A stretch of 17,030 bases of DNA. Source: CAYXRK01 sp964467615. GTDB taxonomy: Bacteria; Hydrogenedentota; Hydrogenedentia; Hydrogenedentales; GCA-2746185. The notes under the pieces are model-generated. The model searched no databases. It saw nothing but the letters and a program-made list of their open reading frames with translations, and had not been told where the DNA came from. Position numbers and translations under genes: made by a program. Below are positions 1 through 7,970 of this stretch, in pieces. How positions within the stretch are numbered: position 1 is the stretch's first letter; every line of letters starts with the position of its first letter. The stretch is taken from contig CAYXRK010000101.1 of assembly GCA_964467615.1 (NCBI GenBank), positions 1-17,030 on the forward strand, written 5' to 3'.

Positions 1-195
1 CAATTTCGCACCGGCCGCCTCATGCGCTACCTCCACCTCGTCGCCTCCTACCGCGACTCCCGCCAACGCTTCGACCAATTCCCCCAAATCGAAGCCGCCT
101 TCCACGAACGCCCGAACGTCCTCGAATCCGACAAGAAGTTCATCTATCAAGACCTCCCCCGCCGCGCTGCGCCCTCCAGCCCCGATATAGCGTGA
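1..195 (+). CDS. C-terminal fragment of an unrecognised protein
   Basis: The frame is open from the first base of the window and ends at TGA 193-195, giving the last 64 residues of a longer protein whose start lies outside. The fragment is basic and aromatic, with segments such as MRYLHLVASYRDS and NVLESDKKFIYQDLPRR, and ends in a Pro/Ser/Ala-rich tail. I recognise no family. Its codons end overwhelmingly in C, which makes the strand pyrimidine-rich, more so than the glycosyltransferase genes that follow. This supports a real coding frame, and possibly a transcription unit separate from the glycan cluster 120 bases downstream. Confidence 0.6.
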   Translation, partial: QFRTGRLMRYLHLVASYRDSRQRFDQFPQIEAAFHERPNVLESDKKFIYQDLPRRAAPSSPDIA

Positions 196-314
196 CCACA
201 GCGCCGAAAAGTCACATGGCCTTGTCGGTAAATCGGGTTTCCGGGGCTGTCTATTGAATTTCCGCGGCCTACGGCGGATATTTGCGGCGGGACAAATCGC
301 AGATCCGAGTACGA

Positions 315-1460
315 ATGTCCGATCAAATCAAACGCGACGTGGTATTTCTGACGTTGACCGACGCAAAGCGGCGTAGCGGCGATTACGTCCGGATGAGCAA
401 TATCGTTCCGAAGGTGTCGCTACTCCGCAGCACGAAGGCACTGTCATTGCCCGGTTACCGTGAGGAATCGTGGAAGGTCTTCGGCAAGTACGTCTACGGC
501 GCGTGCAAGGAGGCGGCACGATTGATCCTCACGGTGGGCGTACTCCTCTCCAGCCGCCGCCCGGTGTACTACACGTGGGATTGGATTTTGGCGCGCGATC
601 TCGCACTGCTCTCGTATGTCAAACGGTTCGACTACGTGCTTGAGGTGAACGGGTTTCACAGCTACGAATCGGAACTCAATGGTTACTTCCCGCGCGGGGG
701 CTTCATCCATCGAATGTACGTTGTTCCGACGGAGCGGCTTGCGGCCCGTCGTGCGGCTCGAATTGTCGCGGTGTCCGAGCCAATGAGGCGATTGCTTTCC
801 GACCGATACGGCGTCGCTCCGGAGAAGATTAGCGTCGCGACGAATGCTTCAGACCCCGTGACGTTCGCGTATCAAGGGCCGGCGCCGATGGACGACCGCC
901 CTTTTACGGTGGGTTGGATCGGGAGTTTTCAGCCGTATCACGGCCTTCAAACGTTGGTCGATACGGCGCGGCTGCTTCGCGACGAGGGCCATCGGTTGCG
1001 GTTCTTATTGGTGGGCGATGGTCCGCAACGGCCGAAGATCGAGGAAGAGATTCGCGCCCGGAAACTCAACGAATACTTTGTGTTCGCGGGCCGGGTGGCG
1101 TGGGAAGGTATCCCCGCGGCGCTAATTGAAGCGCACTGCTGCATCAGCGTCCCCGGATTGACGCCGGTCAGTATCGAGTATCGCACCGTTATTGGCATCA
1201 CCGAGATGAAGACCTATGACTATATGGCGTTGGGCAAACCAATCGTGGCGTTCGACATTGGCGACGCACGAGAAGTCATCGAAGGCAATGCAATTGGCTG
1301 TGTGTGCCCTCCGGACGCCGTGTCGCTCGCTGACCTGCTCAAGAACATGCCGTCCCGAGATCTCATGCAGATGGGCCGAAACGCGCGGGCGTTGGCGGAA
1401 CGCACGTACAATTGGGACAACACGGCCCGCGACATTGACTTCGCCCTCGGCGCCGTCTGA
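315..1460 (+). CDS. GT4-family glycosyltransferase
   Basis: This is a predicted cytoplasmic or membrane-associated GT-B transferase that moves a sugar from a nucleotide-sugar donor to a growing lipid-linked glycan. From ATG 315 it has 381 residues. The N-terminal acceptor half is divergent (about 1-190). The C-terminal half is typical of Glycos_transf_1: GWIGSFQPYHG near 198, FLLVGDGP near 230, and EMKTYDYMALGKPIVAF near 297-313, the last being the K-x-x-(E/D)YMA-x-GKP variant of the donor-binding motif with Asp in place of the usual second Glu. The frame also allows a TTG start at 282, adding 11 basic residues; neither start has a clear Shine-Dalgarno sequence. I prefer 315 because strand beta-1 (DVVFLTLTD) begins soon after it. 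It is the first gene of a compact glycan run. The donor and linkage cannot be read from the sequence. Confidence 0.85.
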   Translation: MSDQIKRDVVFLTLTDAKRRSGDYVRMSNIVPKVSLLRSTKALSLPGYREESWKVFGKYVYGACKEAARLILTVGVLLSSRRPVYYTWDWILARDLALLSYVKRFDYVLEVNGFHSYESELNGYFPRGGFIHRMYVVPTERLAARRAARIVAVSEPMRRLLSDRYGVAPEKISVATNASDPVTFAYQGPAPMDDRPFTVGWIGSFQPYHGLQTLVDTARLLRDEGHRLRFLLVGDGPQRPKIEEEIRARKLNEYFVFAGRVAWEGIPAALIEAHCCISVPGLTPVSIEYRTVIGITEMKTYDYMALGKPIVAFDIGDAREVIEGNAIGCVCPPDAVSLADLLKNMPSRDLMQMGRNARALAERTYNWDNTARDIDFALGAV

Positions 1461-1471
1461 CGGGATCGGTC

Positions 1472-2560
1472 TTGCCAAAGCGAATACTCATGGTGGCGCA
1501 CCGCTACCTCCCGCACCTCGGCGGCGTGGAACGGCACGTGGAGTCGCTCAGTCTGGAATTGACTCGGCGCGGCCACGAAGTCTCCATACTGACGGAGCAC
1601 TACGATCTTTCATTGCGATCACAGGAGAATGTGAACGGCGTAACGGTCCATCGATATAAGGCGGCGCGTGGCGCGCTTCGAAATCTGTCCCTCGCGCCTT
1701 TCGTGTATTTGGACAGGTCCAAGAAGTATCGCCGCTTGTTCGCCGAGGCAGACGTTGTCCATTGTCACGATTGGCTCCCATTTCTGAAATTCCTGATGCC
1801 ATTCCGCATGATGAATCCGGGAAAGTCGTTCTTCATTACATTTCATGGATGGAGTGGCCGATTCCCACCCTCGCGGTCTGAGGTGTTCGTGCATCGCATG
1901 TGCGTGGGCCTGACTCGTGGCAACATTTGCGTGGGAGCGTTTATCGCCAAGTGGTATCGCTTCGCTCCGGGGATGGTGATCTACGGAGCGGCCGATCCGG
2001 AGAGGGAGATTAGAGACCGGGTGCCACCTAGCGATCTTCTCTACGTTGGCCGGCTCGAACCGGACACAGGGGTTCGCGAGGTGGTGCGCGCGTGGGAGTT
2101 ATTGCAACGCGAATCCACCACGCCGCTTCGCGCCGTCATTTGTGGAGATGGATCGCTTCGTGACGAAATCGAGGCGGCGGTGAAGCGCATCGGGATCGAG
2201 TGTGCCATGCCCGGCATGGTGGGGAACGTACACGCCTACCTCGCCTCGGCGCGGGCCGTTTTCGTAAACTCATATCTAGCGATCATCGAAGCGTTGCAGG
2301 CCGACAAGCCGGTTTTTGCCGTGTATCACAACGAATTGAAGAAGGACTACCTAACAATGATGCCGGGAAGCGGGACGTACTTCGCCGTCGCAAGTTCGCC
2401 CGAGGCGCTCGCGGACGCCGTTCAGGAATTCTGGCGAGGTGGACGGACTCCAGGCCACACCGCCGGCCATGAATGGGCGCTCCGCCAGACTTGGGGTCCA
2501 GTCGCGGATGCGTATGAGTCACTGTGGGCGACGCAACCGACAAAGGTACACTCCGCGTGA
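1472..2560 (+). CDS. GT4-family glycosyltransferase, degenerate EX7E motif
   Basis: A 362-residue GT-B fold glycosyltransferase. The N-terminal strand and glycine loop RILMVAHRYLPHLGGVERHV is the classic Glyco_transf_4 beginning (about 4-23). The C-terminal domain shows YVGRLEPDTGVREVVRAW near 190 and VICGDGSLRDEIEAA near 223. The donor motif reads VNSYLAIIEALQADKPVFAV: the second Glu of E-x7-E is present (IIEAL), but the first is Val, so the site is atypical. The start is TTG 1472, 11 bases after the previous stop; ATG 1490 is possible but would cut off the beginning of strand beta-1. The gene ends in a four-base GTGA overlap with the GT2 gene, so the two are probably translationally coupled. 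It probably adds a sugar to the repeat unit; specificity is unknown. Confidence 0.85.
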   Translation: MPKRILMVAHRYLPHLGGVERHVESLSLELTRRGHEVSILTEHYDLSLRSQENVNGVTVHRYKAARGALRNLSLAPFVYLDRSKKYRRLFAEADVVHCHDWLPFLKFLMPFRMMNPGKSFFITFHGWSGRFPPSRSEVFVHRMCVGLTRGNICVGAFIAKWYRFAPGMVIYGAADPEREIRDRVPPSDLLYVGRLEPDTGVREVVRAWELLQRESTTPLRAVICGDGSLRDEIEAAVKRIGIECAMPGMVGNVHAYLASARAVFVNSYLAIIEALQADKPVFAVYHNELKKDYLTMMPGSGTYFAVASSPEALADAVQEFWRGGRTPGHTAGHEWALRQTWGPVADAYESLWATQPTKVHSA

Positions 2561-3513
2561 GTTCGCCCGGCGTCTCGTTTATAACAACCGTGTTGAACGA
2601 GGAATCGACCGTCCGTGCATTTTTGGAATCGGTAGTGATCCAGACACGCGCCCCCGACGAAATCATCATCGTTGATGGAGGCAGCCGGGATCGTACCGCG
2701 GAACGAGTACAAGCGCTCATCGACGAGGGAAATCCCATACGACTGATTGTCGAAGCGTGCAGCGTGTCGCGCGGACGCGATATCGCGATCGAAGCGGCGG
2801 AGTTTGACGTCATTGCGATTAGCGATGCCGGATGCCGGTTGGATCCATCGTGGCTGGAGAAGATTACCGCGCCTTTCGCCAATCCGGACGTTGACGTCGT
2901 CGCGGGGTACTATCGGCTCGGTGGCACTACGCAATTTGGAGACCTGTGCGCGCGATTGTTCTCCGTGCGTCCGGAGCGTATTCGTGCCGCAACATTTTCG
3001 CCGTCGCATCGATCGGTCGCGTATCGCAAGAAATGCTGGTCGGCGGTTGGCGGGTATCCGGATACCCCCTTTTTCGGCGAGGACTCATACTTCAACGATC
3101 GAATCCGTAAGGCCGGTTTCAGGTCCGTGTTTGAGCCGGGTGCGTTAGTCACCTGGGACGTTCGGCCCACGTGGCGGACGTTCGCGCGGCAACACTTCAA
3201 GTATGCGTACGGCTACGGGTACTTGCGGACGATCTCCTTCGCGCTGGCAGTTCGGACCGCGGTCCACGATCTCGCGGTGATGCTCTTGCTTGCGTCCGTG
3301 TTCATCCCGGCCCTGCTGGCCGCCGCGCCGTTGCTTCTGGCCAGCTACTATGCCGTACTGGTCGCTAACCGGCTGCGGCTGGGAGGGCGCGTGGCCGCAC
3401 GTGAATGGCCTGCCGCGTTCGCCGTTCTCGCGACTCGAGAACTCGCCCTTACACTGGGTTTTGTCGCCGGACTACTACGCTCGTTTACTCGGGTAAAATC
3501 TGGTCCCCGATGA
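2557..3513 (+). CDS. GT2-family glycosyltransferase with C-terminal membrane helices
   Basis: A 318-residue GT-A inverting transferase. The N-terminal nucleotide-binding segment is SFITTVLNEEST (about 7-18), followed by PDEIIIVDGGSRDRT near 33-47. The metal-binding region is AISDAGCRLDPSW near 88-100. The acceptor part has GGYPDTPFFGEDSYFNDRI near 167-185, with the ED pair expected for the catalytic base. From about 227 onward there are hydrophobic stretches consistent with two or three membrane helices, so the enzyme is likely anchored at the inner membrane. I chose GTG 2557 because it overlaps the previous stop (GTGA) and is followed directly by strand beta-1; GTG 2524 would add 11 unlikely residues. 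Its own stop overlaps the next ATG (ATGA), placing it in a coupled operon with the flippase. Confidence 0.87.
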   Translation: MSSPGVSFITTVLNEESTVRAFLESVVIQTRAPDEIIIVDGGSRDRTAERVQALIDEGNPIRLIVEACSVSRGRDIAIEAAEFDVIAISDAGCRLDPSWLEKITAPFANPDVDVVAGYYRLGGTTQFGDLCARLFSVRPERIRAATFSPSHRSVAYRKKCWSAVGGYPDTPFFGEDSYFNDRIRKAGFRSVFEPGALVTWDVRPTWRTFARQHFKYAYGYGYLRTISFALAVRTAVHDLAVMLLLASVFIPALLAAAPLLLASYYAVLVANRLRLGGRVAAREWPAAFAVLATRELALTLGFVAGLLRSFTRVKSGPR

Positions 3514-4826
3514 CTGCGGCCCGACGTTTGCGATCTGCCGTCGACCGGATAGAATCGATTCTTCCCGGATCGCGTGACGCCGCGTCGAACTTCGCCTATC
3601 TGAGCATACCCCGTTACGTGGGGTTCGTCGTCGAGCTCGCCGCGTCGATCTACATCGCCCGAAAACTCGGCCCGGAAAACTACGGCATTCTCGCGACCGT
3701 GTACGCATTCGTCTACTTGTTTCGAATGTGTACTGACTTGGGGACGACGCAACTTGCTATCCGTGACGTCGCACAGGATCCCGGACGCGCCGACGCGTAC
3801 CTCACGAACACGATCGCCGTGCGGTTCCTTCTAGGAATTTGTTTTCTTGCGGTGATTCAAGTCGCCGGTGGACTGACGGGCTTTTCCCCGAGCGAACGGT
3901 ATCTCGTCTTCGTTTACTCGCTCATTCTGGTTACGGATCCGTTCGCACAAGCGCCACTTGTGTTTTCCGTAGCGCTTCGCCGGTACGGCCTCGCCGGAGT
4001 GTTGGAGTTAGCGCAGAAGACCACGCTCGCGCTGTTACCGCTCGGCGCGTTGGCGCTTGGGCTCGCTTTGGAGTCGTTCCTGTGGACGAGCGTCGCGGCC
4101 ACCGTACTCGGATGTCTCGCCTTTCCGTTTACCCTCAGCGTGCTTCGTCTTCGCTTCCCGGCCGCCATTCAGCCCCGCCTAATTCGCACCCTCGCGGTTG
4201 CAGGCTTGCCCATCGCCATCAGTGCCCTCTTTTACGCTATCGAAACGCGCATCGACCGTGTCATGCTTTCCCGGATGCTCGACGCCTCAGCCGTCGGGGT
4301 CTACGCCGTAGCGGGCCGAATCCTTCAAGTCGCGCTCGAAGCGATTTGGGCGCCCATGTCTCATCTGTATTTTCCCGCGCTATCGAGGGCCTACTCGGGT
4401 TCCATGTCAGAATTTTCGGCCAAATTACTGAAATATTTCGCCGTAACGCTCACGATCTGCTCCGGCTTCTCTCTCATTATCGCCATTGCAAGCGATCCCA
4501 TCATCATCTTGCTCTGGGGAGAAAGCTACCGTGGGGCCGCCGATGCGCTGAAGATTCTGATCTGGGCTTCAGTGACCGCTGCTCTGATCCAACTGATGTA
4601 TCAGGCCCTGATCGTCATAAACGGACAACGGGGCTATCTCGCGATCCAACTTCTGACAGTCTCGCTAAACATCGTCTTAAATGTCATCTGGATTCCAAAC
4701 TTCGGCATCGGAGGAGCGGCCTGGGCCACATTGATAAGTTCATTGGCGGGCGCCGTGTCCACGGCCGCGCTCGTCCTATGGGCCCTCCGCTCGCGTACCG
4801 CTACTGATTCAATAGTCATGCGTTAG
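3510..4826 (+). CDS. Wzx-type oligosaccharide flippase
   Basis: A 438-residue polytopic membrane protein of the polysaccharide biosynthesis/MOP superfamily. It is expected to flip the lipid-linked oligosaccharide from the cytoplasmic to the periplasmic face. The N-terminal region SIYIARKLGPENYGILATV (about 46-64) is the family signature seen after the first helix, and TDLGTTQLAIRDVAQD near 77-92 follows it. Around a dozen hydrophobic segments follow, including ETRIDRVMLSRMLDASAVGVY near 247-267, the usual central loop into helix 7. The length is normal for Wzx. The start is ATG 3510, in an ATGA overlap with the GT2 stop; the longer open frame from 3405 reads through the GT2 gene and is not used. 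Last gene of the first + strand run, convergent with the fkbM-type gene. Confidence 0.88.
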   Translation: MTAARRLRSAVDRIESILPGSRDAASNFAYLSIPRYVGFVVELAASIYIARKLGPENYGILATVYAFVYLFRMCTDLGTTQLAIRDVAQDPGRADAYLTNTIAVRFLLGICFLAVIQVAGGLTGFSPSERYLVFVYSLILVTDPFAQAPLVFSVALRRYGLAGVLELAQKTTLALLPLGALALGLALESFLWTSVAATVLGCLAFPFTLSVLRLRFPAAIQPRLIRTLAVAGLPIAISALFYAIETRIDRVMLSRMLDASAVGVYAVAGRILQVALEAIWAPMSHLYFPALSRAYSGSMSEFSAKLLKYFAVTLTICSGFSLIIAIASDPIIILLWGESYRGAADALKILIWASVTAALIQLMYQALIVINGQRGYLAIQLLTVSLNIVLNVIWIPNFGIGGAAWATLISSLAGAVSTAALVLWALRSRTATDSIVMR

Positions 4827-4885
4827 CAAAACCCCATGTGGACCTCGCGTCCGCATCTCGTCGTAGATTCCGGCCCAATGACCCG

Positions 4886-5782
4886 CTACGGGTGAAGTTC
4901 TTTTCTGACGCCGTACAACATGCCGAACGTCCCCTTAACCGAAGGCCGGATCCGGATCTCGTGAGTGTCTGCAAGACGGGCCCGGAGTAGCGCTAATGTA
5001 CCCGGCTTCAGGTTATCGTGGTATTCGATCGCGAAGCGCTCCACCCGCCGAATTGTCTCATTCGCCACTGTTTGGAACGCGTCGTGCTCGGATCCCTCGA
5101 TGTCGATTTTGACTAACGCAATCGATTCGCATTGAAGACTGCCGACTAAATCATCGAGTGTGATCGTGTTGACCTCGTCGGCCCCGGAAACATCTGGGAC
5201 TTCGGCCAGGCGATGATCCAAGGAACGTTGGCCGACGCGCTGCATGTAGGCGGTGCCTCTTTCACCCGCGAGCGCCGCCTTTCGGACCTCAACGTTTCCG
5301 AGATTTGCGGCCTCGACATTGCGCCGCAGGCATTCGAAATTTTCTTCGAACGGTTCAACAACAACAACGCGGCATGAAGGGTTGGGCCTCGCGAGTAGAA
5401 TTGTGAACAGGCCGACGTTGCCTCCGAGATCGAGCACGACATCTCCGTCGCGCGGCGAATAGAAGGCGGGATCCGTGTAACACCGGTCAAACCAGACCTC
5501 GAGAAACGTATCAACAAACCCAAGCGTGTTTGCCGGATGAATAAGACGGGTACCGTCGCGGAGCACTATCGTGTCGCAAGGGGCCTGCCGCACGTATGCC
5601 CGTATCAGTTCCGGCCAGTTTCGGGTCCTTAGGATTAACCAAAGACATTTCACGCACGCCGCGAGATAGGTCCAGGCCCGTCGCAGCGACGGTGAACCAG
5701 AAGCGAGTATGGCACGCCGAACCGCCTCGCGCATCACGAACGGTCTTCCGAAATCATGAGGGACATTCGAAGCCATCACCAT
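4886..5782 (-). CDS. FkbM-family SAM-dependent methyltransferase
   Basis: A 298-residue class I methyltransferase of the FkbM group, which O-methylates sugars or related hydroxyls in glycans and natural products. Motif I VVLDLGGNVGLF (about 115-126) binds SAM, followed by the acidic motif VVVEPFEENFECL near 140-152, where Glu contacts the ribose. The family hallmark VKIDIEGSEHDAF is near 224-236. Two ATGs are possible, 5782 and 5776; both give nearly the same protein. It is the only gene on the minus strand within the glycan cluster, convergent with wzx (59-base gap) and divergent from the next methyltransferase (271-base gap), so it needs its own promoter. A short hairpin lies just upstream (5803-5823). 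Methylation of a cluster glycan is inferred from context. Confidence 0.88.
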   Translation of the reverse strand: MVMASNVPHDFGRPFVMREAVRRAILASGSPSLRRAWTYLAACVKCLWLILRTRNWPELIRAYVRQAPCDTIVLRDGTRLIHPANTLGFVDTFLEVWFDRCYTDPAFYSPRDGDVVLDLGGNVGLFTILLARPNPSCRVVVVEPFEENFECLRRNVEAANLGNVEVRKAALAGERGTAYMQRVGQRSLDHRLAEVPDVSGADEVNTITLDDLVGSLQCESIALVKIDIEGSEHDAFQTVANETIRRVERFAIEYHDNLKPGTLALLRARLADTHEIRIRPSVKGTFGMLYGVRKELHP

Positions 5783-5802
5783 AGGTCTATTCCGAGCAAA
5801 GC

Positions 5803-5823
5803 GAATCTCTTCGGCGGAGATTC
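5803..5823 (-). promoter_or_regulatory. Inverted repeat upstream of the fkbM-type gene
   Basis: GAATCTC (5803-5809) and GAGATTC (5817-5823) form perfect 7-base arms around a 7-base loop. The element ends about 20 bases upstream of the fkbM-type start. It could be an operator, or a leader hairpin if transcription starts further upstream. No promoter could be assigned confidently. The rest of the 5783-6053 divergent region shows no gene-like frame. Confidence 0.3.
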
Positions 5824-6053
5824 ATACGTTCCGACAACGCGCCGATGAATTGCCCACTCTCGCGCGGCGGGCGCATCGTACACGGCCTATTTTCAAAACG
5901 CCAGCCTCGGGCCAGTTTGAACCCGCAAAGCAAGCGCTCGCTACGAATTGGCCGGGCAATAGATTTGGCCGCCTTGAGGAATGGCGTCTCAATTGGCCAT
6001 CATCGTGCTCCGCGCAACTCGACCGCGAAATTGTGATCTGTTCGGGAGAACGC

Positions 6054-6827
6054 ATGACTGACCTAAAAGCATTCTATGAACGATTTCACGGCGCGTCCAA
6101 GCCGCGTTCGCGCATCATACGCGCGAACGATTTTATGTATGGGTGGGTCATCCGCGCGATTGCGCCCTTCGCAAAAGACGGCGCCGCGTTCCTAGACGCC
6201 GGTTGCGGAGAAGGCGACATTGTTCTTCATGCGGCGTCGCGCGGGCTGCGGTGTACGGGAACGGACATTTCGGAAAGGGCGGTCGCGGCGTGCAATGAAA
6301 GCGCGCGGCGGCTGGGGCTGGCGGAGAACGCGCGGTTTCTCGCGGGGCTGATCGAGGAGATCGAGTTGCCGTTAGAGTCATTCGACCTCATCCTGTGCAA
6401 CCAAGTCATCGAGCATGTGCCTGACGATGGCGGATTTCTCCGTCGATTGCACGCGCTATTGCGCGCTGACGGCCGCGCGGTCATTACCGTTCCTTCGCAA
6501 GAGGCGCCGGCGCACCATTGGCGCAAACGCTTCGCGGGTCGCGACTATTTCGACGAAGAAGTAGGACATTTGCGGCGGTACACGGCGGACACGTTTCGGC
6601 GGACCGTCGAGGCGGCCAGCTTCGATATCGTGACGCAATACGAGGAAGAAGGGCCAATTCGAAGCGTGCTCTTCACGTGCCGCAGCGGCCGCCTGGTCCG
6701 CAAAATCTTTCGAGGGCCGCTTCTGCGAATAGTCGCGCCGATCGATTTCATTCTGATGCGGTGGCTGCACGGCGCGGCACACGTTATCGTAGCGAAGAGA
6801 CATCGAGACACGCCGTGCGAATCCTAG
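6054..6827 (+). CDS. Class I SAM-dependent methyltransferase (Methyltransf_11 type)
   Basis: A 257-residue protein. The SAM-binding motif AFLDAGCGEGDIVLHA is at about 45-60, the second strand TGTDIS at 68-73, and the post-motif strand DLILCNQVIEHVPDD at about 111-125, with GRAVITVPS after it. These are standard for the UbiE/Methyltransf_11 group. ATG 6054 is chosen because GGGAGA (6044-6049) sits just upstream and the protein then begins MTDLKAFYERFH, a normal start for this group. The frame is open back to 5850 but that stretch does not look like protein. The gene overlaps the next one (wecB) by 13 bases, so they are probably cotranslated. It is likely to methylate a sugar or lipid intermediate of the cluster; the substrate is unknown. 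Confidence 0.85.
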   Translation: MTDLKAFYERFHGASKPRSRIIRANDFMYGWVIRAIAPFAKDGAAFLDAGCGEGDIVLHAASRGLRCTGTDISERAVAACNESARRLGLAENARFLAGLIEEIELPLESFDLILCNQVIEHVPDDGGFLRRLHALLRADGRAVITVPSQEAPAHHWRKRFAGRDYFDEEVGHLRRYTADTFRRTVEAASFDIVTQYEEEGPIRSVLFTCRSGRLVRKIFRGPLLRIVAPIDFILMRWLHGAAHVIVAKRHRDTPCES

Positions 6828-7933
6828 TTGTGTTTGGGACGCGGCCGGAGGCGATCAAGCTCGCGCCGGTCGTGATCGCGTTGCGGCGGGATTTTCCTGA
6901 GATCGAAACGCGGCTTTGTTGCACGGCCCAGCATCGCGAACTGGTCGACCAAGTCTGTAGCGTGTTCGGTCTTGCGCCGGACATCGACCTCGATTTGATG
7001 GAACATGGCCAGACCTTGGCGGGGTTCGCGGCACGGGCGCTAACGGCCCTTGATGAAGTCTTCGAACGAGAAGCCCCGGAACTGGTCTTAGCGCAAGGCG
7101 ATACCACCACGGTCCTGTGCGCGGCACAAACCGCCTTTTATCGGCGCATACCGTTCGGGCACGTCGAGGCGGGCCTGCGTACCGGGAACAAGTGGAGTCC
7201 GTTTCCGGAGGAATTCAACCGCGCGGCGACGAGCCTGCTTGCCGACCTCCACTTCGCGCCGACGCAGAACGCCGCCGACAACCTGCTGCGCGCGGGCGTG
7301 CGTTCCGAAGCGATTCACGTCACGGGAAACCCCGTCATCGACGCGGTGCGCTTCGCAGCCGCGAAGATAGATCGACCGAACTTGCCGGATTTGCCGGCGC
7401 AGGCGCTCGACTCGCCATGCCTGCTTTTGCTCACAACGCATCGCCGCGAAAATTTCGGCGAGCCAATGCGTAACATTTGCCGCGCAGTGCGGGAATTGAT
7501 CGAGCGATATCCCGAGGCACATGCAGTCGTTCCGGTGCATCCGAACCCCGCGGTATGCGACGTAGTCGAATCGGAACTGCGAGACATTGCGCGCGTGCAC
7601 CTCATCGCGCCGCCACCGTATTCGGATTTCATCGCGTTGCTGCGACTATCCAAGCTCGTGCTCACGGATTCCGGCGGTGTGCAGGAAGAGGCGCCAGCCC
7701 TGGGTAAGCCCGCGCTAGTATTGCGCGAGAACACGGAACGGCCCGAAGGCATCGAGGCGGGAACGAGCCTACTCGTGGGGACGGACAGGGAGCGCATCGT
7801 TGCGGAGGCATCGCGTCTCCTCGACGATCCTGCGGCGTACGACGCGATGTCGCAGGCCCGAAATCCTTTCGGCGACGGCACGGCGGGGGCCCAAATCGCG
7901 CGGATCTCGGCCCAGTTCTTGTCCCGCGAATAG
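6815..7933 (+). CDS. wecB: UDP-N-acetylglucosamine 2-epimerase (non-hydrolysing)
   Basis: A 372-residue cytoplasmic enzyme that interconverts UDP-GlcNAc and UDP-ManNAc, supplying ManNAc-derived residues for surface glycans. The family motifs are all present: VFGTRPEAIKLAP with Lys15, QGDTTT with Asp96, HVEAGLRT with Glu118, FPEEFNR with Glu132, and THRRENFGEP with His209. These match the residues described as catalytic in E. coli WecB. The UDP site TDSGGVQEEAP and the LRENTERPE loop follow. Length is normal. The start is GTG 6815, which places VRILVVFGTRPE at the N terminus and overlaps the previous gene by 13 bases; the longer frame back to 6518 is a shadow inside the methyltransferase gene. 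No UDP-ManNAc dehydrogenase (wecC) is adjacent, so ManNAc itself or a product made elsewhere is used. Confidence 0.94.
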   Translation: MRILVVFGTRPEAIKLAPVVIALRRDFPEIETRLCCTAQHRELVDQVCSVFGLAPDIDLDLMEHGQTLAGFAARALTALDEVFEREAPELVLAQGDTTTVLCAAQTAFYRRIPFGHVEAGLRTGNKWSPFPEEFNRAATSLLADLHFAPTQNAADNLLRAGVRSEAIHVTGNPVIDAVRFAAAKIDRPNLPDLPAQALDSPCLLLLTTHRRENFGEPMRNICRAVRELIERYPEAHAVVPVHPNPAVCDVVESELRDIARVHLIAPPPYSDFIALLRLSKLVLTDSGGVQEEAPALGKPALVLRENTERPEGIEAGTSLLVGTDRERIVAEASRLLDDPAAYDAMSQARNPFGDGTAGAQIARISAQFLSRE

Positions 7934-7970
7934 GCCGCCGTGACCGCCCCGATGATCGAGACATCCGCGC

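Noticed and set aside
282..314. TTG start at 282 for the first glycosyltransferase
   Set aside because: No ribosome binding site, and the added residues precede a normal beta-1 strand; ATG 315 is preferred, though this is not certain.
3839..4807. Alternative long + strand frame inside the flippase gene
   Set aside because: The translation is basic and Arg/Ser/His-rich, without membrane segments; the flippase frame is clearly the real one.
4881..4893. ACCCG-CTA-CGGGT as a terminator between wzx and the fkbM-type gene
   Set aside because: Only five-base arms, it contains the fkbM stop codon, and no T-run follows on either strand.
5850..6053. Possible N-terminal extension of the methyltransferase starting at 6054
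   Set aside because: The added 68 residues have no domain character, and GGGAGA sits directly before ATG 6054.
6518..6814. Long upstream frame in front of wecB
   Set aside because: It lies out of frame inside the methyltransferase gene, and homologous WecB proteins begin at the RILVVFGTRPE segment.
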